From Balneolaceae bacterium (GTDB lineage Bacteria; Bacteroidota; Rhodothermia; Balneolales; Balneolaceae), in the NCBI GenBank assembly GCA_007131725.1, contig SLPZ01000317.1, positions 1-50,981 on the forward strand: 50,981 nt of DNA, written 5' to 3'. The notes below the pieces were generated by a model. The model had not been told where the DNA came from and ran no database searches. It worked only from the letters and a program-made list of their open reading frames with translations. Positions within the stretch are counted from its first letter, which is position 1. Each line of letters begins with the position of its first letter. This document shows, one piece after another, positions 1 through 9,065 of this stretch. The position numbers and the translations under genes are program-made.

Positions 1-744
1 ATAAACCGGCTGGGATTGAATAATGACGGAGTACAAACTATCTCAAGAAGGCTGCGCAAACTAAATCTGAACATTCCGCTGGGCATCAATATTGCAAAAA
101 CCCACGATCCATCTATAACCGGAGAAGCAGCGGTTCAGGATTATAAAACCAGTTTTGACCATCTGAAAGACATTGCCGATTACATAACCCTGAATATTTC
201 CTGCCCAAACACCGAGGAAGGTAAAACCTTTGAAGAACCTGAACCACTGAATTCACTTTTAACAGCACTTGAGATTCATAAAGATGCCAGCCTGCCTCCC
301 GTTTTGGTAAAGTTTTCTGTTGATCTTGATGATACGAAACTTGACGAATTGATCTCAGTTTGTGAAGAGAATACAGTGGATGGCTATGTTGCAACCAATA
401 CCTCTTCGCGAAGGGAAGGGCTGTCAACACCGAAAAATGTCATACGGAATATCGGACGCGGCGGTCTCAGCGGAAGTGCCATAAAAAAGAGAAGCACTGA
501 AATGATTGCCAAAATTCATGCCCAGACGAAAGGCGAAAAAATGATTATTGGAGTGGGTGGAATCAGCAGTGGAAGAGATGCAATTGAAAAATTAAAAGCC
601 GGGGCGGATTTGCTTCAGGTTTACACGGGATTGGTTTATGAAGGGCCGGGAATCGTAAAAAAAATCAACCAGGAACTGGCCGAATATCTCAGGAAAAATG
701 GATATGAGCATATTTATCATATCCGGAAAATCAGAGATCAATAG
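1..744 (+). CDS. pyrD: Dihydroorotate dehydrogenase, class 2-like (5' truncated)
   Basis: Flavoenzyme oxidising dihydroorotate to orotate in pyrimidine synthesis, probably at the membrane with quinone as acceptor. The frame is open from the first base, where INRLG followed by NNDGV is the FMN-site segment of the family, so the true start lies upstream. Also visible are NISCPNT (substrate and catalytic loop), ATNTSSRREGL, GRGGLSG and the phosphate-binding IIGVGGISSGRDA with YTGLVYEGP at the end. Odd point: the catalytic loop carries Cys where the E. coli class 2 enzyme has its Ser base, as in class 1 enzymes. The 3' end overlaps the convergent lipoprotein gene by 14 bases. Confidence 0.9.
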   Translation: MNRLGLNNDGVQTISRRLRKLNLNIPLGINIAKTHDPSITGEAAVQDYKTSFDHLKDIADYITLNISCPNTEEGKTFEEPEPLNSLLTALEIHKDASLPPVLVKFSVDLDDTKLDELISVCEENTVDGYVATNTSSRREGLSTPKNVIRNIGRGGLSGSAIKKRSTEMIAKIHAQTKGEKMIIGVGGISSGRDAIEKLKAGADLLQVYTGLVYEGPGIVKKINQELAEYLRKNGYEHIYHIRKIRDQ

Positions 745-3484
745 GAAATGTGAGGGTACACTGCACCGGCCCATCCTGACCAGTAGATTCGAACTCAAGC
801 AGTCGGTCAATTGCATTTTCAACCGATTGGGGAATTCCTGATCGATCCATCCGGCTCATCTGCTCATAATTAAGGATGGTCCCATCCGGTGAAATTTCAA
901 AAAGGTAAACCAGCTCTCCCCTCATCGAAATATTTTCAGTCCACGACGGAAATGTGATAACTCCCATAAACGACTCCATTCCGCCGTCATAGTCCATCCT
1001 CACCCCGATTTCATCACAATCAGGGGCTTCCTGTACGTCTTCAATAACAGCAGCATCCTCATCAGGAAACTCTTCGGCCATTTCTGTTTCATCTTCGGGA
1101 GTTTCCGGTTTTTGCAGTGTTTCTTTCAACACTCTTACACGGGGCATTAACTGGCTGGAAGCAAACTGCGTTTCAATGCGTTCGAGCAGAGAACGGGTAC
1201 TATCCCAATAGGCACCTTCAAACGGATAGTGTTCGGAAAAATCGGGCTTGGTTAATACAGAATCTGCGATAGCCTGCCAATAGCTTTGCTCGGTTTCGGT
1301 CAGGGTGGTATCACTGAGCATAACCTGTGATGAATCTTGCAACATTGCCAGTTCGGCCTGCTTGTCATTAAACTCCTGATGAAGCTGAAACCATGTTTCT
1401 ACCATTTCATCGTGATTTTCGTTTGTCTTTTTCGCAACCGTCATGTATTCCCGAGCCGCTTCAAAAAGCAGCAGGGCACGTTGTGTGTCATCAATGCCGT
1501 TGCCTGCAAGGCGTACAAGCTCATTCGCCCGGTCTGCCGTCAGAGTGGTATCCCGGACAGAAACGAGTTCGAAGAATTCTTCATGAACAGATTTTTCTTC
1601 TGATGTTTCATCCTCATCCAAAAAATCTATATCGAGCCGCCCGGCAAGGCGCCGGGTATAGACTGACTTTGGATTAATTTCCCACAGCTGATCGAATTTA
1701 TCCAATGCCGCATTGTAGTTATTATTCAAAAGCTCAATTTCTGCCATTGAATAGAGCGACATGGTTTTCAGATGCTGATCTTCACTTTCATTCGCCACTT
1801 TTTGATAAAATTCATATGCCCGGTCCGGCATATCAAGCGAGAGGAAAAATACGTTTGCAAGCCTGTAATGAAGTTCCGCTATTTCAGATACCATCTGCTG
1901 CTGCTCTTCTTCGGTAAATGGAACGGCACTCAGGTCTATGGTTGGAACGATGCCTGTTTCGGCGGTTTCTTCTTCGATGGCAATTTCTTCTTCATCTTCA
2001 TCCACAATCACAATCTGGTCAAAACGGCTGCCGCTCACATCTGAACGGCGGCGCCAGTTATCAGCCAGGGGCCGATCCCCCCAAATTGCCTGAAACTGTA
2101 AACTGGCATCGGCAAGCATGGTTTGGCTGTTGATGTTCAGAAAACCGAACTCTGTTGATTCTGTTGCATCTATCACCGAATCGGGTTCTTCTGCTACAAT
2201 AAGCTGATCCTGCTCGGCCTGCATTCTCTGAAGCTCCTCTTCGATTTTTTCCATCTCTTTTCGCTGCAACTCGGCTACAAATTCATCAAGCTCATCGGGT
2301 GGGAGTTGTGCGAGATGAAGCAGACTGTCTTTTTCACTGATTTGGCGGCGAATATCGGCATACTGGCCGAATGAGTCTGCCAGTTCAGCGGCTCTAAAAT
2401 TGTCGGGTAGCAAATCAGAATCAACCCGTTGCGAGGCGGCCGAATCGAAGTAGGCCGCTGCCAGAGAATAATCTTCTTCGTAATCTCTGTAAAGTTCACC
2501 CAGTCCATAGTAAGTTAATGCTCTGGTAAGACTTGAGGGAGGCTGTATTTGATCTTCTAAAACTTCATTATATGTACGAACTGCTTCTTTTGTTTGGCCA
2601 CGCTCGTGCAGGGTTCTTGCAATTTCATAGAGAAGCTCGTTTCTATAATCAATAAATTTATCATCCCGCCTCATGCTTCTGTAGAGATATTCAGCCTGCT
2701 GATAACTGCCCAATCTGCGCGAAACTTCGGCTTGTTTGCGAAGTGCATGATACTCCATTTCGAATGAAGTACGAATGGTGCTGATCTGGCTGTAAGCAAA
2801 CAGTGCCTGGTTGTCGATTCCGTTTTTTTCAAGCAACTGGCCCATTAAAAAATAGGCTCTTGCCAGCATGTCCCGGTCATCAAGAGCGGTGATGGCCTGC
2901 TGAAGATTTGTTATTGCATTTTCCAGGTTGCCCGATTTGGTATAAAGCTGAGCCAGCACGGCATGAATTTCTGCCAGAGTTGACGGATCCCAATCATCTA
3001 TTAATTCCATTTCAACTTCAAGAAACCGGATTCCCTCGGCATAATTTTCCATCTCCAGGTATGTTAATCCTTGCCAGAGAATTGCTTTTTTCTGTTCTGT
3101 ATTGGAACCCAGAGTCTGAAGTTCCTGGAATTTTTCGAGTGCTGCAAAATACTCTGAACGGTAGTAATACGATTTCCCAATTATGGCAATAGCCGGCAGT
3201 ACATACTTCGACTCATCATGATTTAAAAGAATGGAACTGCCGCGCTCAATTGCCTGCTCAAAATCGTCGTGGCCTGCATTGGTGGGAGGATGATGTACCC
3301 TAACCGGAACCAACGGATTTAAAGGCGGTATCTGCCTTTTGTTTTGCTCGAGGCCTTCATCAAAATAATTCTTGGTATTGTAGAAGGTGTTGTAGTAAGC
3401 TGTAAAGTTTTTCCATCCCTGCTTCAGCGTACTGCAACCTGAAAAAAGGAGAACAATCAGCGTTATTTGCAGTATTTTCTTCAC
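731..3484 (-). CDS. PorW/SprE-like TPR lipoprotein with TonB-like C-terminus
   Basis: A 917-residue predicted lipoprotein: the signal peptide ends in LLFSGC, with the lipidated Cys near residue 17. The segment after it (FTAYYNTFYNTKNYFDEG) matches the opening of PorW/SprE proteins, periplasmic lipoproteins needed for type IX secretion and gliding in Bacteroidota. Residues of about 80-350 and 530-620 are helical TPR-like repeats, separated by an acidic, Glu/Gln-rich stretch around 400-520. The last 90 residues (GVITFPSW, LVYLFEISPDGTI, AIDRL, CTLTFPIDL) resemble the TonB C-terminal fold. It lies 32 bases after pyk on the same strand, probably co-transcribed. PorW membership is by N-terminal and repeat resemblance; the TonB-like call is weaker. 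Confidence 0.72.
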   Translation of the reverse strand: MKKILQITLIVLLFSGCSTLKQGWKNFTAYYNTFYNTKNYFDEGLEQNKRQIPPLNPLVPVRVHHPPTNAGHDDFEQAIERGSSILLNHDESKYVLPAIAIIGKSYYYRSEYFAALEKFQELQTLGSNTEQKKAILWQGLTYLEMENYAEGIRFLEVEMELIDDWDPSTLAEIHAVLAQLYTKSGNLENAITNLQQAITALDDRDMLARAYFLMGQLLEKNGIDNQALFAYSQISTIRTSFEMEYHALRKQAEVSRRLGSYQQAEYLYRSMRRDDKFIDYRNELLYEIARTLHERGQTKEAVRTYNEVLEDQIQPPSSLTRALTYYGLGELYRDYEEDYSLAAAYFDSAASQRVDSDLLPDNFRAAELADSFGQYADIRRQISEKDSLLHLAQLPPDELDEFVAELQRKEMEKIEEELQRMQAEQDQLIVAEEPDSVIDATESTEFGFLNINSQTMLADASLQFQAIWGDRPLADNWRRRSDVSGSRFDQIVIVDEDEEEIAIEEETAETGIVPTIDLSAVPFTEEEQQQMVSEIAELHYRLANVFFLSLDMPDRAYEFYQKVANESEDQHLKTMSLYSMAEIELLNNNYNAALDKFDQLWEINPKSVYTRRLAGRLDIDFLDEDETSEEKSVHEEFFELVSVRDTTLTADRANELVRLAGNGIDDTQRALLLFEAAREYMTVAKKTNENHDEMVETWFQLHQEFNDKQAELAMLQDSSQVMLSDTTLTETEQSYWQAIADSVLTKPDFSEHYPFEGAYWDSTRSLLERIETQFASSQLMPRVRVLKETLQKPETPEDETEMAEEFPDEDAAVIEDVQEAPDCDEIGVRMDYDGGMESFMGVITFPSWTENISMRGELVYLFEISPDGTILNYEQMSRMDRSGIPQSVENAIDRLLEFESTGQDGPVQCTLTFPIDL

Positions 3485-3516
3485 AGAATATGAACGTTAG
3501 GAATTCCTACAACGTA

Positions 3517-4956
3517 TCAATCAGAGTTAATTGTACTAACTTTTATCATGTTGGTGCGTCCCCGTTTTGCCACCGGAATACCTGTTGCAATTATCACTCT
3601 GTCTCCGGTGTTTACGATACCGCTATTTGCGATATAATCTTCCATCATTTTTACACTCAGGTCGGTATCGAAGAGTTCATCGAGGCGGACTGAATATACT
3701 CCCCAAACCAGGTTTAACTGCCGCCTGACAATTTTACTTTCGGTAAAAGCAATGATGGGCACTTTGGGTCTGAATTTCGCAATTCTTTTTGCCGTATTTC
3801 CTGAGTGGGTGATAGTACTGATTGCTTTAGCATCCACATTTTCAGCAATGTTTACGCACGAATATGCGAGCGACTCAACAACCTGTTTTTCTTTCCAGTC
3901 GGGCTTTCTGTACTGCAGATTGTAGTAAATGCCCTTGCTGTTCTCCTCAACCGAACGGACTATTTTTGCCATAGTTTTAACAGCTTCTAACGGATATTTT
4001 CCGGCTGCTGTTTCGCCCGATAACATCACCGCGTCGGTTCCGTCAACAACAGCATTGGCAACATCAGAACTCTCTGCCCGGGTTGCGCGCGGATTGTACA
4101 TCATGGAATCGAGCATTTGTGTGGCAGTTATCACGGGTTTACCCATTACCCGGCAGCGATCTATGATTTGTTTTTGAATCAGAGGCACCTGCTCACTCGG
4201 TATTTCGATGCCAAGATCGCCGCGCGCCACCATGATTCCGTCGGCTTCTTCAATAATATCATCTATTACCGCAACCGCCTCCGGTTTTTCGATTTTAGCA
4301 ATAATTCCGGCATTGCTTTTGTTTGCTCTTACAATCGAAATTACATCCTGTACATCGCGGGCTGATCGAACAAAAGACATAGCTACAAAATCGACCCCGA
4401 TACTCAGGCCAAACTCAATATCTCTTTTATCTTTCTCCGTGAGAGACGACATAGAGATATCAATATCCGGCAGATTTACACCTTTTCGGGATTTTACAAT
4501 TCCACCTACAACTACTTTTGCCGTCAGAAATGTTTCATCTCTTTTTATAACCCTCAGTTCCAGAAGACCGTCATCAATCAAAATCTGATTTCCCTCTCTG
4601 GCATCTTCGGTCAGCCCTTTATAATCAATTGGTATAATTTCATTGGTTCCTTCAACATCCTCGGTGGTAATTTTTACAAAAGAACCTTCTTTCAGTAATT
4701 GAGCACCTTCTTTCATATGACCCACTCTGATTTTTGGGCCCTGAAGATCCATTAATACCGGAATGGAATATTTATATTTTTTTGCAATCTTGCGAACGTA
4801 GCCGATCGTTTTTTTGTGATCTTCGTGTGTGCCATGAGAGAAGTTTATTCTGACCACATTCATCCCGGCACGCAGTAACTGCTCTATTGTTTCTAAAGTG
4901 TTGCTGCTTGGACCTAATGTGCAAACAATTTTTGTTCTTCTGGTACTACTAATCAT
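3517..4956 (-). CDS. pyk: Pyruvate kinase
   Basis: Glycolytic enzyme transferring phosphate from phosphoenolpyruvate to ADP to give pyruvate and ATP in the cytoplasm. At 479 residues it is full length. It starts with RRTKIVCTLGPSS, then NFSHGTHEDH, MDLQGPKIR, the active-site KIEKPEAV, VARGDLGIEIP, ATQMLDSM and SGETAAGKYP, covering the whole TIM barrel with the B domain at about residues 75-170. The C-terminal domain from about 350 ends in a short tail without the extra PEP-utiliser-like domain seen in some bacteria. The PorW-like lipoprotein gene follows after 32 bases. The 241-base upstream space is shared with a divergent lipoprotein gene. Confidence 0.97.
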   Translation of the reverse strand: MISSTRRTKIVCTLGPSSNTLETIEQLLRAGMNVVRINFSHGTHEDHKKTIGYVRKIAKKYKYSIPVLMDLQGPKIRVGHMKEGAQLLKEGSFVKITTEDVEGTNEIIPIDYKGLTEDAREGNQILIDDGLLELRVIKRDETFLTAKVVVGGIVKSRKGVNLPDIDISMSSLTEKDKRDIEFGLSIGVDFVAMSFVRSARDVQDVISIVRANKSNAGIIAKIEKPEAVAVIDDIIEEADGIMVARGDLGIEIPSEQVPLIQKQIIDRCRVMGKPVITATQMLDSMMYNPRATRAESSDVANAVVDGTDAVMLSGETAAGKYPLEAVKTMAKIVRSVEENSKGIYYNLQYRKPDWKEKQVVESLAYSCVNIAENVDAKAISTITHSGNTAKRIAKFRPKVPIIAFTESKIVRRQLNLVWGVYSVRLDELFDTDLSVKMMEDYIANSGIVNTGDRVIIATGIPVAKRGRTNMIKVSTINSD

Positions 4957-5197
4957 AAATAAATTTTGTTATTGATAGATTTTTTAAATAGATAATAGAA
5001 TTCATACAAAAAAAAGCAATTATCAGCCAAAATAACTGTTATAATAGGGCAGTGATTTTTTGATAATGCCAAGCTATGTCATACGTTTATTCAGTCAGGT
5101 AAATGATAGACAATTTATAAAGATATCGCATTTTTTAATTAATGTGATTTTAATCGAGTTTACTTCTTCAATTTTATTGTAAACAACCTTCTATTTC

Positions 5198-6622
5198 ATG
5201 ACTGTGAATACAAAATATACACTTTTAATGATAGCAGCCGTATTTGTTGCTTTCGCAACAGGTTGTGTAAGATCGGCCAACCCGGACATTGAACGTGGTT
5301 CGTTCTTTCATTTCCAGGATGGATATCCTGAATTGAGAATGTCTTCTATCGGACTTCTCAGTGAAACAGATGAAGCTTTAATTAATATCACCACTGATAT
5401 TGTTTTAGGCAGTTTGATCTATTCTACACACAATGATGTTCGATCGGCGGAAGTTTCTCTTGAAATCCGAATTTTGGAAATTGAAGGAGACTTTTCAAAA
5501 AACGTACGCCGTGATTTTGATATTGAATCTTCTTTTGACGGCGGATACCTGAGCCAGGACGTTTTTACCCACGATGAATCACTCGAAGCCAGGCCCGGAA
5601 AATTTGAGGTACAGGTTTCCGTACTTGACCGCACATCTGGTAAGGCTTCAACCCGTAAGAGTGAGGCAATAATTCCGGATCCGGAACAACCCGAAATTAA
5701 TCTGACCACCATCCGGCTGCTGGGCAAAACCAATGACGACCCCGAAGGAGATTTTCATCCGATAACCACTTATACAGCCTCATCTGGCCTCGACAGCCTT
5801 AAATTTGTGTTCCAGGTTACAAATAATGATATGGATGCCCCTCTTGAGATAAACTCAAGGCTGCTTAAGTTTAATGCAGATACATCAGCCGCCCGGCCTA
5901 TGAATTTTAACAACTATAGCCCATCCACCCTGCCTTATATAGGAGTAGATATGAGAAGGCCGGATGAACTCGATGCTATTACAAGAAGGCTGGATCAGCC
6001 CGGAAGTGTTTTGATTGAAACAAAATATGAAAACCTCGGACGCGGCAATTACCGCTTTGAAGCCGAAACTACCGACGAAGATGGCAACCGGGTTTACAAG
6101 GCGAGAGATTTTGCAATTTTGAGTGAGAATTATCCCGCTGTGGTAACACCAAAAGAATTGGCCGAACCACTCATCTATCTTATGGACCGGCGGGATCACG
6201 AACGTATGATGGAGATTGAGGAACCGGATTCACTAAAAGAAGCTATAGACCGATTCTGGCTCTCAAACATCGGCAATATGAATCAGGCCAAAGCAGTGAT
6301 AGAACTTTATTATGAACGCGTAGAGCAGGCCAACAAACAGTTCACAAACTTTAAAGAAGGATGGAAAACCGATCTTGGAATGATGTACATTCTGTTCGGG
6401 CCGCCATGGTATGTTGACCGATACCTGAATACAATGAAATGGTCGTACTCTTACGACCGATCTGACCCGAGATATAACTATACATTTGAACGGCCCAGTA
6501 TGAGAAATGAGTATTTCCCGTTCGATAATTATCTGCTGCAAAGAAATCAGGGCTATTTTAATATTCAATACAGGCAGATTCAGCTCTGGTTAAGTGGGGG
6601 AATTCTAACCACCCGGATATAA
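5198..6622 (+). CDS. GWxTD domain-containing lipoprotein
   Basis: A 474-residue predicted lipoprotein: hydrophobic signal at residues 8-22 and lipobox FATGC. Residues 30-300 are beta-rich, as in carrier-type Ig-like modules. The C-terminal 150 residues hold the GWxTD signature (KEGWKTDLGMMYILFGPP) followed by a Tyr/Arg-rich segment. The domain is common in Bacteroidota/Rhodothermota and its biochemical role is not established. The ATG is the first in frame after a stop. A symmetric hairpin terminator begins at the base after the stop codon. No operon partner is visible; the upstream gene is divergent and the downstream gene convergent. Confidence 0.85.
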   Translation: MTVNTKYTLLMIAAVFVAFATGCVRSANPDIERGSFFHFQDGYPELRMSSIGLLSETDEALINITTDIVLGSLIYSTHNDVRSAEVSLEIRILEIEGDFSKNVRRDFDIESSFDGGYLSQDVFTHDESLEARPGKFEVQVSVLDRTSGKASTRKSEAIIPDPEQPEINLTTIRLLGKTNDDPEGDFHPITTYTASSGLDSLKFVFQVTNNDMDAPLEINSRLLKFNADTSAARPMNFNNYSPSTLPYIGVDMRRPDELDAITRRLDQPGSVLIETKYENLGRGNYRFEAETTDEDGNRVYKARDFAILSENYPAVVTPKELAEPLIYLMDRRDHERMMEIEEPDSLKEAIDRFWLSNIGNMNQAKAVIELYYERVEQANKQFTNFKEGWKTDLGMMYILFGPPWYVDRYLNTMKWSYSYDRSDPRYNYTFERPSMRNEYFPFDNYLLQRNQGYFNIQYRQIQLWLSGGILTTRI

Positions 6623-6654
6623 AAAAAGCCCGAGAGTATTGACACGGGCTTTTT
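6623..6654. terminator. Bidirectional intrinsic terminator
   Basis: AAAAAGCCCG and CGGGCTTTTT form a perfect 10-base-pair stem around a 12-base loop, giving a U-tract on both strands. It starts immediately after the GWxTD gene stop and lies 45 bases past the bacilliredoxin stop, so it can end both convergent transcripts. Confidence 0.9.
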
Positions 6655-6699
6655 CCAAAAATTAGGCTTCTCCAAGTATTAAGTATCCTTTCTCGGAAT

Positions 6700-7146
6700 T
6701 TATTTTTCTTCCTGTTTGATAAAAGCATCAAACACCATTAACAAATCCTGGGCGACTTCTTCTTTGGTTCTGCCCTCGATGCGGTGCCGGGGAATCATAG
6801 CTTTTATTTCACCATCAACAAAAAATGCAAAAGCCGGTGATGATGGTGGATATTCGCTGAAATACTCTCTGGCTCTTGCAGTAGCTTCCTTATCCTGGCC
6901 GGCAAAAACCGTTACAAGGCTATCAGGTTTCTGTTCTGCTTTTTCCAAAGCAATGGCCAATCCCGGCCGGGCGTTGCCGGCTGCACATCCGCAAACCGAA
7001 TTGATAGCCATCAGCATGGTTCCGCTATTATTGTGTTTCATTACCCGGTCAACTTCTTCCGGAGTAGTAAGTTCATCAAGACCGATATCGGTAAGCTCTT
7101 TTCGCATCCAGGAGGTATCAGGGCCTATTCCAAATCCAAATTGCAT
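6700..7146 (-). CDS. Bacilliredoxin (BrxA/BrxB family)
   Basis: A 148-residue thioredoxin-fold protein of the BrxA/BrxB (YphP/YqiW) family. Known members remove bacillithiol or related low-molecular-weight thiol adducts from oxidised protein cysteines in the cytoplasm. The diagnostic CGC motif is present in NSVCGCAAGNARPG, at about residues 52-63, followed by TVFAGQD, REYFSEYPPSSPAFAFFVDG and MIPRHRIEGR. Length fits the family. It is monocistronic. Its promoter side carries the sequence TAACACATT 48 bases before the ATG, the same half-site that forms the inverted repeat ahead of sod. Confidence 0.92.
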   Translation of the reverse strand: MQFGFGIGPDTSWMRKELTDIGLDELTTPEEVDRVMKHNNSGTMLMAINSVCGCAAGNARPGLAIALEKAEQKPDSLVTVFAGQDKEATARAREYFSEYPPSSPAFAFFVDGEIKAMIPRHRIEGRTKEEVAQDLLMVFDAFIKQEEK

Positions 7147-7382
7147 AATTGTGTTCTTTTTGTTGAAAATTTTCCACTCAAATATAGAAATTTTAACACA
7201 TTGTTTTGAGTGTATAGTTTCATTTTATTAATCATCAGCCAGTTTATACAATTTATACCCAAGAAACGTTTCTGTTAATCAAGAACAAGGTTTTTAATCA
7301 ACAAAAAAAGTCATAGGTTGTGAAATAAGGTGCAATCAGCCAACTTTTTCCGAAGTACCAAAAGTAAAATTGAAATAGATTT

Positions 7383-8186
7383 ATGTCCAAATTATTTAAA
7401 AAATGTGCAGTATTAACTTTAGTTCCGATCTCTTTTTTATTCCTGTGGTCTTGTTCCAGCACTGAACAACTTACACTTCAGGAAGTTGAAGGCCCAATAG
7501 AAGTAGATGGCAGCCTCTCTTCCTGGAATACGGATACTTTCAGGCTGAACACATCCGATGAGATTCAGTACCACGCAACGCTTTACGAAGATTTTCTCTA
7601 CGTATTTGTTGATGTGCGAAATCCCATCGCCGACCGTGCCATACGCCAAATGGGATTAATCGTTTATCTGAGCAATTCAAGAGATGATAGAAACAAGGTG
7701 GGAATCGGGTATCCTGCTGGCTCGTTCAACTTGCTGCGTGAATATCCAAACGCTTACAACGAATTCATCACTGATGAGGAATGGGGACAAAAACCCGAAA
7801 ATATTGAACTGATGAATGATCTTTCGGAAGATCTATTTTCGAAAGTAATGATTGTTGAGCGGTACGATGACAGGCCGGAACATGGATTTGTTGACAAATC
7901 ACAACTCGAAATAGACGGGATGGAGATTGCTACTGACGAAGACCGGCGTTATGTATCGCTTGAGATGAAAATTCCCATAGATGGTTCTTCTATCTACAAT
8001 GTAACAAAGAACGATTTGTGGATTGGCTTTGCTGTTGAACCACCTTCATTCCGAATTCGGCATGATAGTAATAGTAATTTATCCCGCCAGGACCGGCGAT
8101 ATGGCCAAACAAGGGGCATGCCCCGGCAGACAAGACAACGGCAGCTCTACAGTAAGAACGACTGGTTTAAATTAAGCGTGAATTAA
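7383..8186 (+). CDS. Lipoprotein with CBM9-like beta-sandwich fold (predicted)
   Basis: A 267-residue protein with a signal peptide ending in LWSCSS (lipidated Cys about residue 24). EGPIEVDGSLSSWNT and the following YHATLYEDFLYVFVDVRNP resemble the opening strands of CBM9-like or DOMON-like domains, in which a small ligand sits in a beta-sandwich. No catalytic residues are evident. The last 40 residues are Arg/Gln-rich and low in complexity (around RQDRRYGQTRG). The function is unknown; a surface or periplasmic binding role is an inference. It is monocistronic and ends in a strong terminator shared with convergent sod. Confidence 0.75.
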   Translation: MSKLFKKCAVLTLVPISFLFLWSCSSTEQLTLQEVEGPIEVDGSLSSWNTDTFRLNTSDEIQYHATLYEDFLYVFVDVRNPIADRAIRQMGLIVYLSNSRDDRNKVGIGYPAGSFNLLREYPNAYNEFITDEEWGQKPENIELMNDLSEDLFSKVMIVERYDDRPEHGFVDKSQLEIDGMEIATDEDRRYVSLEMKIPIDGSSIYNVTKNDLWIGFAVEPPSFRIRHDSNSNLSRQDRRYGQTRGMPRQTRQRQLYSKNDWFKLSVN

Positions 8187-8197
8187 AATTTATGAAG

Positions 8198-8228
8198 AAA
8201 AAAAGGCGCTCGTGTGAGCGCCTTTTTT
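8198..8228. terminator. Bidirectional intrinsic terminator
   Basis: GGCGCTC, loop GTGT, then GAGCGCC, flanked by seven A on the left and six T on the right, form a textbook terminator on both strands. It separates the convergent lipoprotein gene (stop 12 bases before) and sod (stop 23 bases beyond). Confidence 0.93.
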
Positions 8229-8250
8229 GGTTTCTATTAAAAACAAAACC

Positions 8251-8859
8251 TTATTTGGCTGCTTTGTAATTTTCTTCAACCTGTGACCAGTTCACGATAT
8301 TCCAGAAAGCTTCCAGATAGTCGGGCCTTCTGTTTTGATAGTGCAGATAGTAGGCATGCTCCCACACATCTACTCCAAGAATGGGAGTCAGTCCATGCAT
8401 GTACGGGCTATCTTGATTTGCAGTGGAAAGTACTTTCAGTTTGCCTGAACTATCCACGCACAGCCATCCCCAACCAGAGCCAAACTGCCCGGCGGCTGTT
8501 GAAGAAAACTTCTCTTTAAATGCATCAAAGCTGCCAAATTCGTCATCAATAGCTTTTGCCAACTCTCCTGACGGCTTTCCACCTCCATCGGGAGACATTA
8601 CAGTCCAAAACAGGTTGTGATTTGCATAACCACCTCCGTTGTTTATCACTGCCTGGCGAATATCTTCAGGCACTTCGTTAATTCGGCGTAATACCTCTTC
8701 TACAGGCAGTGATGCAAATTCGTGCCCTTCAAGAGCAGCATTCAATTTATTCGTGTATCCCTGATGATGCTTCCCGTGGTGAATTTCCATCGTCTTTGCA
8801 TCTATCGTTGGTTCCAGTGAGTCTTTAGGGTAAGGTAAATCTGGAAGTTCGTGTGCCAT
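8251..8859 (-). CDS. sodA: Superoxide dismutase, Mn type (Fe/Mn family)
   Basis: Converts superoxide to peroxide and oxygen. At 202 residues it is full length and has no signal peptide, so it is cytoplasmic. Metal ligands are His27 (HHGKHHQGY), a His in NHNLFW at about residue 81, and Asp and His in [20 protein letters not shown]. The C-terminal-half STANQDSP places the active-site Gln where Mn-type enzymes have it, so Mn or cambialistic use is favoured over Fe. A 25-base perfect inverted repeat lies 38 bases before the ATG and may be an operator. The gene sits among other redox genes (bacilliredoxin, SthA-like protein). Confidence 0.95.
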   Translation of the reverse strand: MAHELPDLPYPKDSLEPTIDAKTMEIHHGKHHQGYTNKLNAALEGHEFASLPVEEVLRRINEVPEDIRQAVINNGGGYANHNLFWTVMSPDGGGKPSGELAKAIDDEFGSFDAFKEKFSSTAAGQFGSGWGWLCVDSSGKLKVLSTANQDSPYMHGLTPILGVDVWEHAYYLHYQNRRPDYLEAFWNIVNWSQVEENYKAAK

Positions 8860-8896
8860 TTTATTAATTATTTTTTGTTTTTGTTTTCAATTACTA

Positions 8897-8921
8897 TAAC
8901 ACATTATTCAGCAATGTGTTA
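8897..8921. promoter_or_regulatory. Perfect inverted repeat upstream of sod
   Basis: TAACACATT, a 7-base spacer, then AATGTGTTA form a perfect repeat with 9-base arms. It is 38 bases before the sod start and on the far side of the divergent SthA-like gene. It is AT-rich and lacks a U-tract, so an operator fits better than a terminator. The left arm also occurs at 7194-7202 upstream of the bacilliredoxin gene. The binding protein is unknown. Confidence 0.5.
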
Positions 8922-9029
8922 ATTATTTTGAACTACTTGTAACAATATTAAATTCACACAAAATCGTTCCATAATTCACGCCACTTCTTTTATCTTTAAC
9001 GTGATGAGGAATTGATGCAGAAATAACTC

Positions 9030-9037
9030 TATCTTTG
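9030..9037 (+). promoter_or_regulatory. Possible Bacteroidota-type -7 element
   Basis: TATCTTTG fits the TAnnTTTG -7 consensus and lies 29 bases before the ATG of the SthA-like gene. A TTG is present upstream at 9012-9014 but the spacing is only 15 bases, short of the usual 19-21, so the -33 part is weak. Confidence 0.35.
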
Positions 9038-9065
9038 AGCAATCAGAAAATAACCCAAGATATAT

